Assembly (NCBI RefSeq): GCF_001425005.1
Contig: NZ_LMDB01000036.1
Span: 248,001 to 312,000, forward strand
Direction: 5' to 3'
Origin: Duganella sp. Root336D2
GTDB lineage: Bacteria; Pseudomonadota; Gammaproteobacteria; Burkholderiales; Burkholderiaceae_D
DNA: 64,000 nucleotides
Part shown: piece after piece, positions 42,450 through 50,930 of the stretch
Layout: each line of letters starts with the position of its first letter
How positions within the stretch are numbered: the stretch's first letter is position 1
Position numbers and translations under genes: made by a program
Notes under the pieces: model-generated
What the model saw: only the letters and a program-made list of their open reading frames with translations
Database searches by the model: none
What the model was told of the DNA's origin: nothing

Positions 42450-43289
42450 TCAGATCTCGAGATTGTCGATCAGGCGGGTGGTGCCGAGTTTGGCGGCGGC
42501 CAGCACCACCAGTTTTTCGCCTTGCGCCAGGTCGCCGGCGTTTGGCGGTTGCAGGTCGTTGCGCTTGCGGATCGAAATGTAGTCAGGCTTCCAGCCGCGC
42601 GCAGCCAGTTCGTCCATTGCCTTGTGCTCAAGCTGGAATACGTCGAGGTGGCCGCCGCGCACGTCGTCTGCCACCTGGTTCAGCACGCGGTACAGCGCCG
42701 GTGCCTCGGCGCGTTCGCCGGCCGACAGGTACATATTGCGCGAGGACAGGGCCAGGCCGTCATCCGCGCGGTAGGTTTCGGCGGCGATGATCTCGGTTGG
42801 CATGCCAAGCTGGCGCGCCATGTTGCGTACGATCATGAGCTGCTGGTAGTCCTTCTTGCCGAACACCGCTACTTTTGGCTGCACGCAGGAAAACAGCTTG
42901 GTCACCACGGTGCAGACGCCGCCGAAGAAACCGGGACGGAACTCGCCTTCCAGCGTATTGCCCAGGCCGTCCGGCGGCTGCACGCGGTATTCCTGCGGCT
43001 CCGGGTACATATCCTTTTCAGTCGGCGCGAACAGCACGTAGACGCCTTCTTTCTCCAGTTTTTCCACGTCAGCCTGGAAGGTGCGCGGATATTTGTCGAA
43101 GTCTTCGTTCGGGCCGAACTGCAGGCGGTTGACGAAAATGGAAGCCACGACCGGGTCGCCGTGCTTGCGGGCCAGGCGCATCAGCGACAGGTGGCCTTCA
43201 TGCAGGTTGCCCATGGTCGGGACGAATGCCGTGCGTAACTGGCCACTGAGCTGGTCGCGCAGTTCTTCGATATTGGAGATGATTTTCAT
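42450..43289 (-). CDS. panC: Pantothenate synthetase PanC
   Basis: 279 residues, the normal length. It joins pantoate and beta-alanine with ATP. The nucleotidyltransferase signature is intact: FVPTMGNLHEGHLSLMRLA with the HxGH-like motif, FVNRLQFGPNEDFDKYPRT, FGKKDYQQLMIVRNMA and LALSSRNMYLSAGER. It ends 7 bases from the stop of the convergent small gene. It is 9 bases downstream of scpA on the same strand, so the two may share a transcript, although they belong to different pathways. Confidence 0.97.
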   Translation of the reverse strand: MKIISNIEELRDQLSGQLRTAFVPTMGNLHEGHLSLMRLARKHGDPVVASIFVNRLQFGPNEDFDKYPRTFQADVEKLEKEGVYVLFAPTEKDMYPEPQEYRVQPPDGLGNTLEGEFRPGFFGGVCTVVTKLFSCVQPKVAVFGKKDYQQLMIVRNMARQLGMPTEIIAAETYRADDGLALSSRNMYLSAGERAEAPALYRVLNQVADDVRGGHLDVFQLEHKAMDELAARGWKPDYISIRKRNDLQPPNAGDLAQGEKLVVLAAAKLGTTRLIDNLEI

Positions 43290-43298
43290 AGTTTTTAG

Positions 43299-44219
43299 TC
43301 AGGCAGGCGAATACGCAAGACGCACGTAAATCGGTGCGAATGGCTCCGCCTGGGTAATTTCAATCAGGGTTTCCTTGGCCAGCTCGAGCATCGCGACGAA
43401 GTTCACCACCACCACCGGGGGCGGCGATTCCGGGTTGAACAACTCGGTGAATTCGATGAAACGGCTCGATTGCAGCTTGCGCAGGATGGAGGTCATGTGC
43501 TCGCGCACGGACAGCTCCTCGCGGGTGATCTTGTGGTGCTGCTTCAGCGTAGCGCGCTTCATCAGCATGCGCCAGGCGTCCTGCAGGTCGACCACCTCAA
43601 CTTCCGGCCAGGTCGGCACCAGGCTTTGCTCGATGAAGACCTGGGTGCGCACGAAGTCGCGGCCGACCTGGGGCAGGGTGTTCAGGTCGTAGGCGGCCAG
43701 CTTGATCTGCTCGTATTCGAGCAGGCGGCGCACCAGTTCCGCGCGCGGGTCTTCCGCTTCCACGTCGAGGTCGTGCTGGCGCTGCGGCAGCAGCAGGCGC
43801 GACTTGATCTCGATCAGCATGGCCGCCATCAGCAGGTATTCCGCCGCCAGCTCCAGGTTGGTCTTGCGGATCTCTTCGACATAACTCAGGTATTGAAGCG
43901 TTACCTGGGCCATCGGGATGTCGAGGATATTGAAGTTCTGCTTGCGGATCAGGTACAGCAGCAAGTCCAGCGGGCCCTCGAACGCTTCGAGGATGACTTC
44001 CAGCGCGTCGGGCGGGATATACAGGTCGTTCGGCAGCTTGAGCACCGGCTCGCCATACAGGCGTGCAAAAGCGGCGCCGTCGGCTTCCGCCGGGGCGCTT
44101 GCTTCGGGTGGCGCGTCTTCCGCGCCGCTGCCTGGTCCGCCTGCGTCAGGCGGCAAGTCCGCGGCGACGGCCAGTTCAGCCTGTTCGGCCTGATCGTCCA
44201 CCGCGTCTTTTGGCGACAT
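43299..44219 (-). CDS. scpA: Segregation and condensation protein A
   Basis: 306 residues. An acidic, Ala/Pro-rich N-terminal extension of about 60 residues is followed by the ScpA kleisin domain: EAFEGPLDLLLYLIRKQNFNILDIPMA and YLLMAAMLIEIKSRLLLP. ScpA bridges SMC dimers in the chromosome-condensing complex with ScpB, which is not in this window. The N-terminal tail is not conserved and may be disordered. It is followed by panC after 9 bases and preceded by a DUF3460 gene 20 bases upstream. Confidence 0.96.
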   Translation of the reverse strand: MSPKDAVDDQAEQAELAVAADLPPDAGGPGSGAEDAPPEASAPAEADGAAFARLYGEPVLKLPNDLYIPPDALEVILEAFEGPLDLLLYLIRKQNFNILDIPMAQVTLQYLSYVEEIRKTNLELAAEYLLMAAMLIEIKSRLLLPQRQHDLDVEAEDPRAELVRRLLEYEQIKLAAYDLNTLPQVGRDFVRTQVFIEQSLVPTWPEVEVVDLQDAWRMLMKRATLKQHHKITREELSVREHMTSILRKLQSSRFIEFTELFNPESPPPVVVVNFVAMLELAKETLIEITQAEPFAPIYVRLAYSPA

Positions 44220-44239
44220 GCTGTGTGCCGTCCCGGCTC

Positions 44240-44482
44240 TTATACCTTGTTCTGGTACACGTAAGCCTGTTGCTTGACCGACGAAGCCTTGTTACGGGCC
44301 TGGTCGTCCAGCGAGGTCGAAGGCTTGTCCCACAGGATCGCGCGGCCGGCTTGCTGGCCTGCTTCCATTTCCGGGTTCTTGGCTTTGAGGTCCTTGATGA
44401 ACAAGGAATGGTCGGATTCGTATTTGTGGTTCTGCTTGAGGAATTTCATATCGTGAAAATAACTGGGTTCAGCAACGGACAT
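44240..44482 (-). CDS. DUF3460 family small protein
   Basis: 80 residues. The core YESDHSLFIKDLKAKNPEMEAGQQAGRAILWDK matches the DUF3460 pattern, which is almost confined to betaproteobacteria. The function is unknown. The protein is hydrophilic and cytosolic, with no Cys. The ATG at 44482 is preferred to one 11 codons further in, which has no ribosome site, although many family members are shorter. It lies upstream of scpA by 20 bases on the same strand, an arrangement common in this group. Confidence 0.9.
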   Translation of the reverse strand: MSVAEPSYFHDMKFLKQNHKYESDHSLFIKDLKAKNPEMEAGQQAGRAILWDKPSTSLDDQARNKASSVKQQAYVYQNKV

Positions 44483-44499
44483 TTTACCGTCTTTTCTCT

Positions 44500-45507
44500 T
44501 CAGAAACGATGCCGAATGCCAGCGACGTAGGTATTTCCCTTGCTAGCGTTGCTAATCTTGTCGTACAGCAGTACCGCATACACGTCCGTACGAGGCGAAA
44601 GGTTGTAATCGTAGCCGGCTGCAGCGGTGTCGCGATGGAATTCAGGTACCACCTTGGCTTCTTCGGTCAGGCGCGACCAGGCCACCATCCAGCGCCCCGC
44701 GCCGCCATGGGTTGGCACAGTGAAGCCGGCCTGTACGGAATGGGCATCGCGTTCGCTGACCTTGGCATGGTGGTCGGAATAGGAGGCGAACAGCTTGATC
44801 GCCTTGAAGTCGTAGGAGGCCGCGGCAAGGTAAGTACGCTGTTCCGGCACGGCCGCACTCAAGCCTGGGCCAAAGCGCACATTGACCGCGCCTGCCGTCA
44901 CAGCCAGCTCTTTGCCGACGTATTTTGCGACGGCCGCCCAGTTGTTATTGTGCGCACCCGGCTGCTCGCCCAGCGAGTATTGGGCGACGAAGGTGGTGTC
45001 ATGCACCGGGTTCGAGGCGTACTGGATCGAGTTGCTCCAGCCGGTATCGCCCAGCGTCGCATTGCCGCCGGCAGCGGTGTAAATCTGGTTGATCAGTGGC
45101 GAAAAGCGGGTCGAGGGACCAAAAGGGTTGATCTGCCCGGCGGCGACAAACAAGGGGTTGGCGATGCGGCCCATGCGCAACATGCCGAACTCACCGGCCA
45201 GGCCAACGTTGGCATTGCGGGCGAACATCGCCTCGCCGGGGAAGCGTCCCGCTTCGCCGGTATCGCCGCGGAAAAAGCCTTCGATCTGGAACTGGGCTTT
45301 CAGGCCGCCGCCCAGTGCTTCCGTACCGGAAAAGCCGTAGTAGGAAGTGATCATGCCGCCACTGTTGACGGCGTTGACGGCTTGCGGGGCGCTGGCGGTG
45401 GCTGTACGGCCGGCGTAGGCGTCGACGACGCCGTAGAGCGTAACCTGGGTTTGCGCCGACGCAGCGACAGGAAGGAGGAGGGTGATGGCTGGGAGCAGTC
45501 GTTTCAT
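44500..45507 (-). CDS. Outer-membrane porin, Gram-negative OmpC/Burkholderia type
   Basis: 335 residues from the ATG at 45507, with AAGAAGG upstream; the longer open frame has no better start. A signal peptide (MKRLLPAITLLLPVAASAQ) leads into a 16-strand-type porin: QVTLYGVVDAYAG at the N-terminus, GFFRGDTGEAGRFPGEAMF with loop-like Gly/Arg patterns, and a terminal strand YVAGIRHRF ending in Phe, the outer-membrane signature. It forms a general diffusion pore; selectivity cannot be read from the sequence. It stands alone, 17 bases upstream of the DUF3460 gene. Confidence 0.94.
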   Translation of the reverse strand: MKRLLPAITLLLPVAASAQTQVTLYGVVDAYAGRTATASAPQAVNAVNSGGMITSYYGFSGTEALGGGLKAQFQIEGFFRGDTGEAGRFPGEAMFARNANVGLAGEFGMLRMGRIANPLFVAAGQINPFGPSTRFSPLINQIYTAAGGNATLGDTGWSNSIQYASNPVHDTTFVAQYSLGEQPGAHNNNWAAVAKYVGKELAVTAGAVNVRFGPGLSAAVPEQRTYLAAASYDFKAIKLFASYSDHHAKVSERDAHSVQAGFTVPTHGGAGRWMVAWSRLTEEAKVVPEFHRDTAAAGYDYNLSPRTDVYAVLLYDKISNASKGNTYVAGIRHRF

Positions 45508-45690
45508 GAATACCTTCTTAATATTGTTGTTTAGGCCTCGTGCTGCGTCCCCATTGTCACTGCTGCCCAGTTCGGCGACAAGGAAAACTTCCCTTGCCGT
45601 GGGTGTGCAGCCACGCCGGTTTGCCAGCGCACAGACCCGCAGCAGTGCGCATCCCACAGTAAAGGCTCGATTTCGCTAAAGGAGGCCGCC

Positions 45691-45870
45691 ATGGCTCAGG
45701 GTAAACAACTCAGCAATCAGAATCGCCAATCGGTGCAGACCGTCGAGTCCGACCAGACCGGCAATAAAGACACCGCCAAACGCAACACCAGGAACGAGGC
45801 ATCACGCACCAAGGCTGGCAGCAGCGAAGGTGCCGGCGGCGGGGCAAAGCAGAAGGCCAAGCGCGGTTAG
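45691..45870 (+). CDS. Small hydrophilic basic protein, 59 residues
   Basis: The frame runs from the ATG at 45691 to a TAG at 45870. A strong ribosome site (AAAGGAGG) ends 5 bases before the ATG, which is the best evidence that this is a gene. The product is highly hydrophilic, rich in Lys, Gln, Ser, Thr and Gly, with no hydrophobic stretch; it begins MAQGKQLSNQNRQSVQ and ends AKQKAKRG. It resembles small stress-induced basic proteins in style but no family is recognised. The DMT gene starts 29 bases later. Confidence 0.66.
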   Translation: MAQGKQLSNQNRQSVQTVESDQTGNKDTAKRNTRNEASRTKAGSSEGAGGGAKQKAKRG

Positions 45871-45899
45871 TTCAGAAATAGCGTATCCTTGCGGGCACC

Positions 45900-46802
45900 A
45901 TGAAAGCCCGCACAGCAATACTTCTGACCATACCGCCATTGCTCTGGGCGGGAAACGCGATTGTTGGCCGGTTGGTGGCACACGATGTGCCACCAGTCAT
46001 GCTGAATTTCCTGCGCTGGGCGATTGCTTTCGTTTTGCTGTTGCCATTTGCCGGGCCGATTTTCCGCCGCGGCAGCGGGCTCTGGGCAAACTGGCAGCGC
46101 TTTACCGTGCTGGGTTTGCTGGGCATCGGGCTGTATAACGCCCTGCAATACCTCGCCTTGCAAAGCTCCACCCCGATCAATGTGACGCTGGTTGCATCGG
46201 GCATGCCGGTCTGGATGATGCTCACCGGCTGGCTTTTCTTTGGTGCCGGCGTGTCGCGGCGCCAAGTGGCCGGAGCAGTCTTGTCGATTGCCGGCGTCCT
46301 GCTGGTGTTGGCGCGCGGCGAATGGTCGCATTTGATGGAATTGCGCCTGGTGGCGGGCGATGTATTCATGATCATGGCCACAATCGCCTGGTCTTTATAT
46401 AGCTGGCTATTAACGCGCACCACCGGTCCGGCGGATATTCGCAGCCATTGGGCAAGTTTCCTGCTGGCGCAGGTGGCTTTTGGCGCGATATGGTCGGGCC
46501 TGTTTGCTGCCGGCGAATATGTTTTATCGACTGCCTCAATTCACTGGAGCTGGCCGCTGCTTGCTGCGCTGGCCTATGTTGCAATTGGCCCGGCGATTAT
46601 TGCATTCCGCTGCTGGGGCGCTGGCGTACAGCAAGCCGGGCCGGCAATTGCATCCTTCTTTGTAAATCTCACGCCTTTATTTACTGCAATGTTGTCCTCC
46701 TTGATTCTCGGTGAAGCGCCAAGAATTTATCACGCGATTGCATTTATCCTGATCGTCGGCGGGATTATTATCTCCTCCGGCCGTGCGACGACCCGGCGCT
46801 GA
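45900..46802 (+). CDS. EamA/DMT-family exporter
   Basis: 300 residues with ten hydrophobic helices in two EamA repeats, about 5-138 and 150-295. Family features are visible: IPPLLWAGNAIVGRLVAHDVPPVMLNFLRW, then GLLGIGLYNALQYLALQ and, at the end of the second half, LTPLFTAMLSSLILGEA followed by HAIAFILIVGGIII. These inner-membrane proteins export small metabolites such as amino acids. It has no strong ribosome site. A 37-residue lipoprotein gene follows after 35 bases. Its codon use is slightly less GC-rich than the che operon. Confidence 0.9.
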   Translation: MKARTAILLTIPPLLWAGNAIVGRLVAHDVPPVMLNFLRWAIAFVLLLPFAGPIFRRGSGLWANWQRFTVLGLLGIGLYNALQYLALQSSTPINVTLVASGMPVWMMLTGWLFFGAGVSRRQVAGAVLSIAGVLLVLARGEWSHLMELRLVAGDVFMIMATIAWSLYSWLLTRTTGPADIRSHWASFLLAQVAFGAIWSGLFAAGEYVLSTASIHWSWPLLAALAYVAIGPAIIAFRCWGAGVQQAGPAIASFFVNLTPLFTAMLSSLILGEAPRIYHAIAFILIVGGIIISSGRATTRR

Positions 46803-46837
46803 ATCTGATAATTTCAAATTTTCTGATGGAGGTTGCC

Positions 46838-46951
46838 ATGCGTATCCTCATCCTTGCCGCGCTTGCGGCCATCATCTCCCTGAGTGCCTGCCAGAAGCCG
46901 CCACCCAAGCCGCCTAAACCTATTGCTGCCATGAGCCAAGTAATAGCCTGA
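46838..46951 (+). CDS. Tiny lipoprotein, 37 residues
   Basis: The frame runs from the ATG at 46838 to a TGA at 46951, with GGAGG seven bases before the start. The signal peptide (MRILILAALAAIISLSA) ends in a lipobox LSAC with Cys18, so the mature part is only about 20 residues, starting CQKPPPKPPKPIAAM. The Pro/Lys-rich mature part recalls entericidin-sized lipoproteins but shows no match. It could be a stress-linked small lipoprotein; nothing more can be said. Confidence 0.65.
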   Translation: MRILILAALAAIISLSACQKPPPKPPKPIAAMSQVIA

Positions 46952-47159
46952 ACATGCCAGGTATTGGCGCGATGGCGGGTTTGATTTAAAACCCGACATT
47001 CCCCCCAATTATTAATGCGCGCAATTAGTCCTTTCGACGACATTACCTGCACGGGTATTCAAAGCGGCACCTGGAAATTGACTCGAGCTTATAGGGCGCG
47101 CCCAGTATACAAGCCGAATTAGGGCAGGATCGGCGGCGGCAGTAGTCGGGGCGACGGGC

Positions 47160-47669
47160 ATGGTCAATACCTGGGCTGACCTGTTGCTCAAGTACTGGCA
47201 GTTCACCGAAATGGCTGAGATGGTGGCACCTTACAAGGACCTGCCGCCGTCAACCTCGCTGGCTTCGATGGATCTCTCGCTGCAGCGCGCCCTGGCTGCT
47301 GAGCCGGGCATGAAAGTTGGCTTTGTTGCATTCCCGGGCACGCCATTCACCAGCGCCCACCACTATGGCATTTTCATGCGCGGCGACCAGGTGCTGACCT
47401 CGCGCTTGTACCAGCCGGTGCTGGTCGATGTGCAGACGGCACAGGTGACCGACAACCGCGACCTGCCTTGGTACCTGACCGCACCGCTGATTTCGCAGCC
47501 GCTGCACTTCGGGGGCTATGGCGGCCAGCTGATGAAACTGCTGTGGGCGCTGCTGGATATCGAGACTATCACTGCGCTGGTTGGCGATGGCTGGTGGGAT
47601 GCGGCGTCCGCAGTCGCCCTTGGCGCGCCGGCAGTTGTGGGCATTTACTTTGGCTGGATGCGCGTTTGA
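47160..47669 (+). pseudogene. Truncated PepSY-associated membrane protein remnant
   Basis: 169 codons remain open from an ATG at 47160, but the sequence starts mid-protein. DLLLKYWQFTEMAEMVAPYK and FVAFPGTPFTSAHHYGIFM, followed by LVDVQTAQVTDNRDLPWYL, match the C-terminal part of PepSY-TM iron-uptake-linked proteins, which are normally several hundred residues long. The N-terminal helices are missing: upstream of 47160 the reading frame is not related. After residue 140 the ending GDGWWDAASAVALGAPAVVGIYFGWMRV looks like the tail of a separate small membrane protein, so a deletion has probably fused two genes. Confidence 0.66.
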
Positions 47670-47703
47670 ATTTTCTTGACATGCCCCCAGTTATAATTTC
47701 GGC

Positions 47704-48216
47704 ATGAATGGTTTTCTTTGTGCCTTATTGATGGTCGTTGGCGGGACGATCTCGTGCTTCCTGCCGATCGGCCTGGTTTTACGGGGCACGCTCCCCGCGG
47801 CGGTTGCCGCGCTTGGATTCCTTGCCTACGAACCGGTGCGCGAGGAGGCTGTACGCGTGGAAGCGAATGGCCGCACCATTGCACCCAGCTCGATGCGTAT
47901 CGAGTGTTCAGGCAGGTCCGGCAAGGTACACTACACGTTCAGTGTGGATGGGGTGGAGTACCAGGGCACTGCTACGCAGCGTCGTTGCCCCGCATCCTCA
48001 GTGATGTATCACATTTGACGGTAACCTATCAGGCCGACAATCCTGCAGTTTTTACAACGCTGCCAGATGCGCCGGTTTCGCGCGAAGAACAGGAAGTTTC
48101 TCTTGTTGTTCTATTTCCCGTTTACGCTTTTCAGCCTTGCCGCATGGGGCAGCGTTGACGAAGCCAGAAGCCGCGCCAGGAAGGGCGCGGCGGAAGGCGG
48201 CGTCAGTGCCCGCTAA
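47704..48216 (+). pseudogene. DUF3592-like membrane protein gene broken by two frameshifts
   Basis: The first frame (47704-48018) encodes an N-terminal helix and EANGRTIAPSSMRIECSGRSGKVHYTFSVDGVEYQGTA, then stops. In the second frame from about 48006, LTVTYQADNPAVFTTLPDAP continues the DUF3592-like domain. From 48067 the first frame resumes with RFRAKNRKFLLLFYFPFTLFSLAAWG, a plausible second membrane helix, up to a TAA at 48214-48216. The two shifts compensate, so the ancestral gene is easy to trace. Either this is a pseudogene or the sequence has two indel errors. Confidence 0.66.
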
Positions 48217-48692
48217 TGCCGGAGATGGCGCCGCATCACCAGCGGGGCCGGCTCAAGCGGATTGGCGTGCGAGTATTCGAGTTCTTCGGCAAGGGTGAAT
48301 TCGTAGGCGGTGTAGAAGTCGATCAGCTTGGGCTGGTCGCTGCGCACGGCGAGGCGCAGTTCTTCGATGCCAGCTGCAAGGGCGTGGTGGATCACGGCTT
48401 CCAGCAGGTGCTGCGAGAGGTTGGTGCCGCGGTAGCCGGCCACTACGCCCATGCGCAGGATTTCCCACACATCGGGCTCCGCGTCGAGCGGCAGCCAGCG
48501 CACGGAGCCGATCGGCGTATCCCCATCGAGCAAAATAAAACCGCCGCCGTCGCGCAGGTGTTCGGCGACGTAGACGGCGGTTTCACGGTGCCCGCTGGAG
48601 GTGACGCTGACCTTGCCGGCCCACGCTTTGCGCGTGAGCTCGGCGATCAGGGGCGCATCTTCAGCGGTCGCTTCGCGAACTATTATGTCCAT
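48213..48692 (-). CDS. GNAT-family N-acetyltransferase
   Basis: 159 residues from the ATG at 48692, giving the start MDIIVREATAEDAPLIAELT. The acetyl-CoA binding block RMGVVAGYRGTNLSQHLLEAVIHHA matches motif A of GNAT proteins (V-x-x-x-x-R/Q-G-x-G/A is replaced by GYRGTN). The fold then continues with ELRLAVRSDQPKLIDFYTAYEF. The acceptor cannot be predicted. Its start is 2 bases after the metG stop, on the same strand, so it is probably co-transcribed with metG. Confidence 0.9.
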   Translation of the reverse strand: MDIIVREATAEDAPLIAELTRKAWAGKVSVTSSGHRETAVYVAEHLRDGGGFILLDGDTPIGSVRWLPLDAEPDVWEILRMGVVAGYRGTNLSQHLLEAVIHHALAAGIEELRLAVRSDQPKLIDFYTAYEFTLAEELEYSHANPLEPAPLVMRRHLRH

Positions 48693-48694
48693 GC

Positions 48695-50848
48695 TTAACG
48701 GACGCGCATGCCCGGCTCGGCACCCGGCCACGGATTCAGCACGTAGATGCCTGGATTGGCTTTTTCATCCTTGGCGGATGCGGCCAGTACCATGCCTTCC
48801 GACACGCCGAACTTCATCTTGCGCGGCGCCAGGTTGGCGACCATCACGGTCAGTTTGCCGACCAGGTCTTCCGGCTTGTACATCGACTTGATGCCGGAGA
48901 AGACGTTGCGGTAGCGGCCTTCGCCCACGTCCAGCGTCAGGCGCAGCAGCTTGCCGGCGCCTTCCACGTGTTCGCAGTTGACGATCCTGGCGATGCGCAG
49001 GTCGATCTTGCTGAAATCATCAATCGAAATCTCGGGAGCCAGTTCTTCGATGTCGCCTGCGGCGGGGGCCTCAAGCGCCGGCGCTGCTTCGGCAGCAACG
49101 GCAGCTGGTGCTGGAGCCGCTGCGGCTTGCTGTGCAGGTGCATCAAACAGGTCTTCGATCATCTTTGCATCGACGCGGGTCATCAGGTGGCTGTAAGCGC
49201 CGATAGTACGGCCCAGCATTGGCTCCCATGCTGCGCCGGATGCGACCGAGGTATCAGCCCAGGTGTAGGCGGCGTCGTTCAGGAAGGTGCGCACGTTGGC
49301 GGCAACGCCCGGCAGCACTGGCGACAGCAGGATGGTCAACTGGCGGAACAGGATCAGGGCAGCGGTGCAGACGTCGTGCAGTTCGGCCACCTTGGTTTCG
49401 TCCTTGGCCAGGATCCACGGCTTGTTCTCGTCGACGAAGCGGTTGGCCACGTCGGCAATTTCCATGATCTCACGCAGGGCTTTGCCGAATTCGCGCGATT
49501 CGAAGTTGGCGCCGATGGAGGCCTGGCGTTCGCTGCCGTCTTCTGCCAGCAGCGCCTTCCTGATCCATTCCTGCGAAGAGGCGGACAGGGAAGGAGCCAG
49601 CTTGCCGTCGAATTTCTTGGCGATAAAGCCTGCGCAACGGGATGCGATGTTGACGAACTTGCCGATCAGGTCCGAGTTCACGCGCGCCACGAAGTCGTCG
49701 CCGGTGAAGTCGAGGTCTTCGACGCGGGAGTTCAGCTTGTAGGCCAGGTAGTAGCGCAGCCACTCCGGATTCATGCCCAGGTTCAGGTAGCGCAGCGGCG
49801 AAATGCCGGTGCCGCGCGACTTGGACATCTTCTCGTTGTTCACGGTCAGGTGGCCGTGCACCGCAACCTTCATGCGGTCGATGGTCGGGTGCTTGGCGAA
49901 TTGCAGCATCGCCGGCCAGAACAGCAGGTGGAAGGAGACGATGTCCTTGCCGATGAAGTGGATCTGCTCCGTACCTGGATCGGCCAGCAGCGCGTCGTAG
50001 TCGAGGCCTTTTTTGCCGCAGTAGTTTTTCAGCGAAGCCAGGTAGCCGACCGGCGCGTCCAGCCAGACGTAGAAGTACTTGTTCGGCGCGTCAGGGATTG
50101 GGATGCCGAAGTAGGGCGCATCGCGCGAAATATCCCAGTCGGCCAGCTTTTCGCCGGCTTCACCCAGCCACTCGGATACCTTGTTCACCATTTCCGGCTG
50201 CAAACGGCCAGGGGTGTTCAGCCAGTCGCGCAGGAACTCGAAGCAGCGCGGGTCGGACAGCTTGAAGAAGTACTGTTCCGAAGGCTTCAGGATCGGGGTG
50301 GCGTTGGTAAACACCGAATACGGGTTAACCAGGTCGGTCGGCTGGTAGGCCGCGCCGCACACTTCGCAGTTGTCGCCGTATTGGTCCTTGGCGTGGCACT
50401 TCGGGCACTCGCCCTTGATATTGCGGTCGGCCAGGAACATGCCTTTGACCGGGTCGAAGAAACGGTCAACGGTCTTGGTCTGGATCAGGCCAGCATCGCG
50501 CAGCTTGCGGTAGATGCCCTGCGACAGTTCCACGTTTTCCGGCGAATCGGTGGAATACCAGTTGTCGAACGCGATGTGGAAGCCGTCCAGGTACTGCGGA
50601 CGGCCGGCGGCGATCTTGGCCACGAATTCCTGCGGGGTGATGCCTTCCTTTTCAGCGGCGATCATGATCGGGGTGCCGTGGGTGTCGTCGGCGCCCACGA
50701 AGTGCACCTCGCGCAAACCGTCGCCTTCGGCCTGCATTCGCTGGAAACGGACCCAGATATCGGCCTGGATGTACTCCATCATGTGGCCGATGTGGAAGGC
50801 AGCGTTTGCGTATGGCAGGGCAGTGGTGACGAACAGCTTGCGAGTCAT
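48695..50848 (-). CDS. metG: Methionyl-tRNA synthetase MetG
   Basis: 717 residues. It charges tRNA-Met with methionine. The HIGH motif is HIGHMMEY near residue 20, the zinc site is CPKCHAKDQYGDNCEVCG near residue 145, and the KMSKS motif is EKMSKSRGTG near residue 340. An Ala/Pro-rich linker (600-640) leads to the C-terminal EMAP-type tRNA-binding domain (ISIDDFSKIDLRIARIVNCEHVEGAGKLLRL). Full length and intact. It is divergent from apbC, with 82 bases between the two starts. Confidence 0.97.
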   Translation of the reverse strand: MTRKLFVTTALPYANAAFHIGHMMEYIQADIWVRFQRMQAEGDGLREVHFVGADDTHGTPIMIAAEKEGITPQEFVAKIAAGRPQYLDGFHIAFDNWYSTDSPENVELSQGIYRKLRDAGLIQTKTVDRFFDPVKGMFLADRNIKGECPKCHAKDQYGDNCEVCGAAYQPTDLVNPYSVFTNATPILKPSEQYFFKLSDPRCFEFLRDWLNTPGRLQPEMVNKVSEWLGEAGEKLADWDISRDAPYFGIPIPDAPNKYFYVWLDAPVGYLASLKNYCGKKGLDYDALLADPGTEQIHFIGKDIVSFHLLFWPAMLQFAKHPTIDRMKVAVHGHLTVNNEKMSKSRGTGISPLRYLNLGMNPEWLRYYLAYKLNSRVEDLDFTGDDFVARVNSDLIGKFVNIASRCAGFIAKKFDGKLAPSLSASSQEWIRKALLAEDGSERQASIGANFESREFGKALREIMEIADVANRFVDENKPWILAKDETKVAELHDVCTAALILFRQLTILLSPVLPGVAANVRTFLNDAAYTWADTSVASGAAWEPMLGRTIGAYSHLMTRVDAKMIEDLFDAPAQQAAAAPAPAAVAAEAAPALEAPAAGDIEELAPEISIDDFSKIDLRIARIVNCEHVEGAGKLLRLTLDVGEGRYRNVFSGIKSMYKPEDLVGKLTVMVANLAPRKMKFGVSEGMVLAASAKDEKANPGIYVLNPWPGAEPGMRVR

Positions 50849-50930
50849 AATTGATGCGCTTTTAAGGTGGATAAAAAGAGCATTTTACCAGTGGATGCGC
50901 TAGACTGCGCCATCACCAATGGAGAATTGC

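Noticed and set aside
47718..48158. An independent 146-codon gene in the second frame
   Set aside because: Its first half has no protein-like pattern, whereas the first frame has a membrane helix and the DUF3592-like start. It is better read as part of a frameshifted gene.
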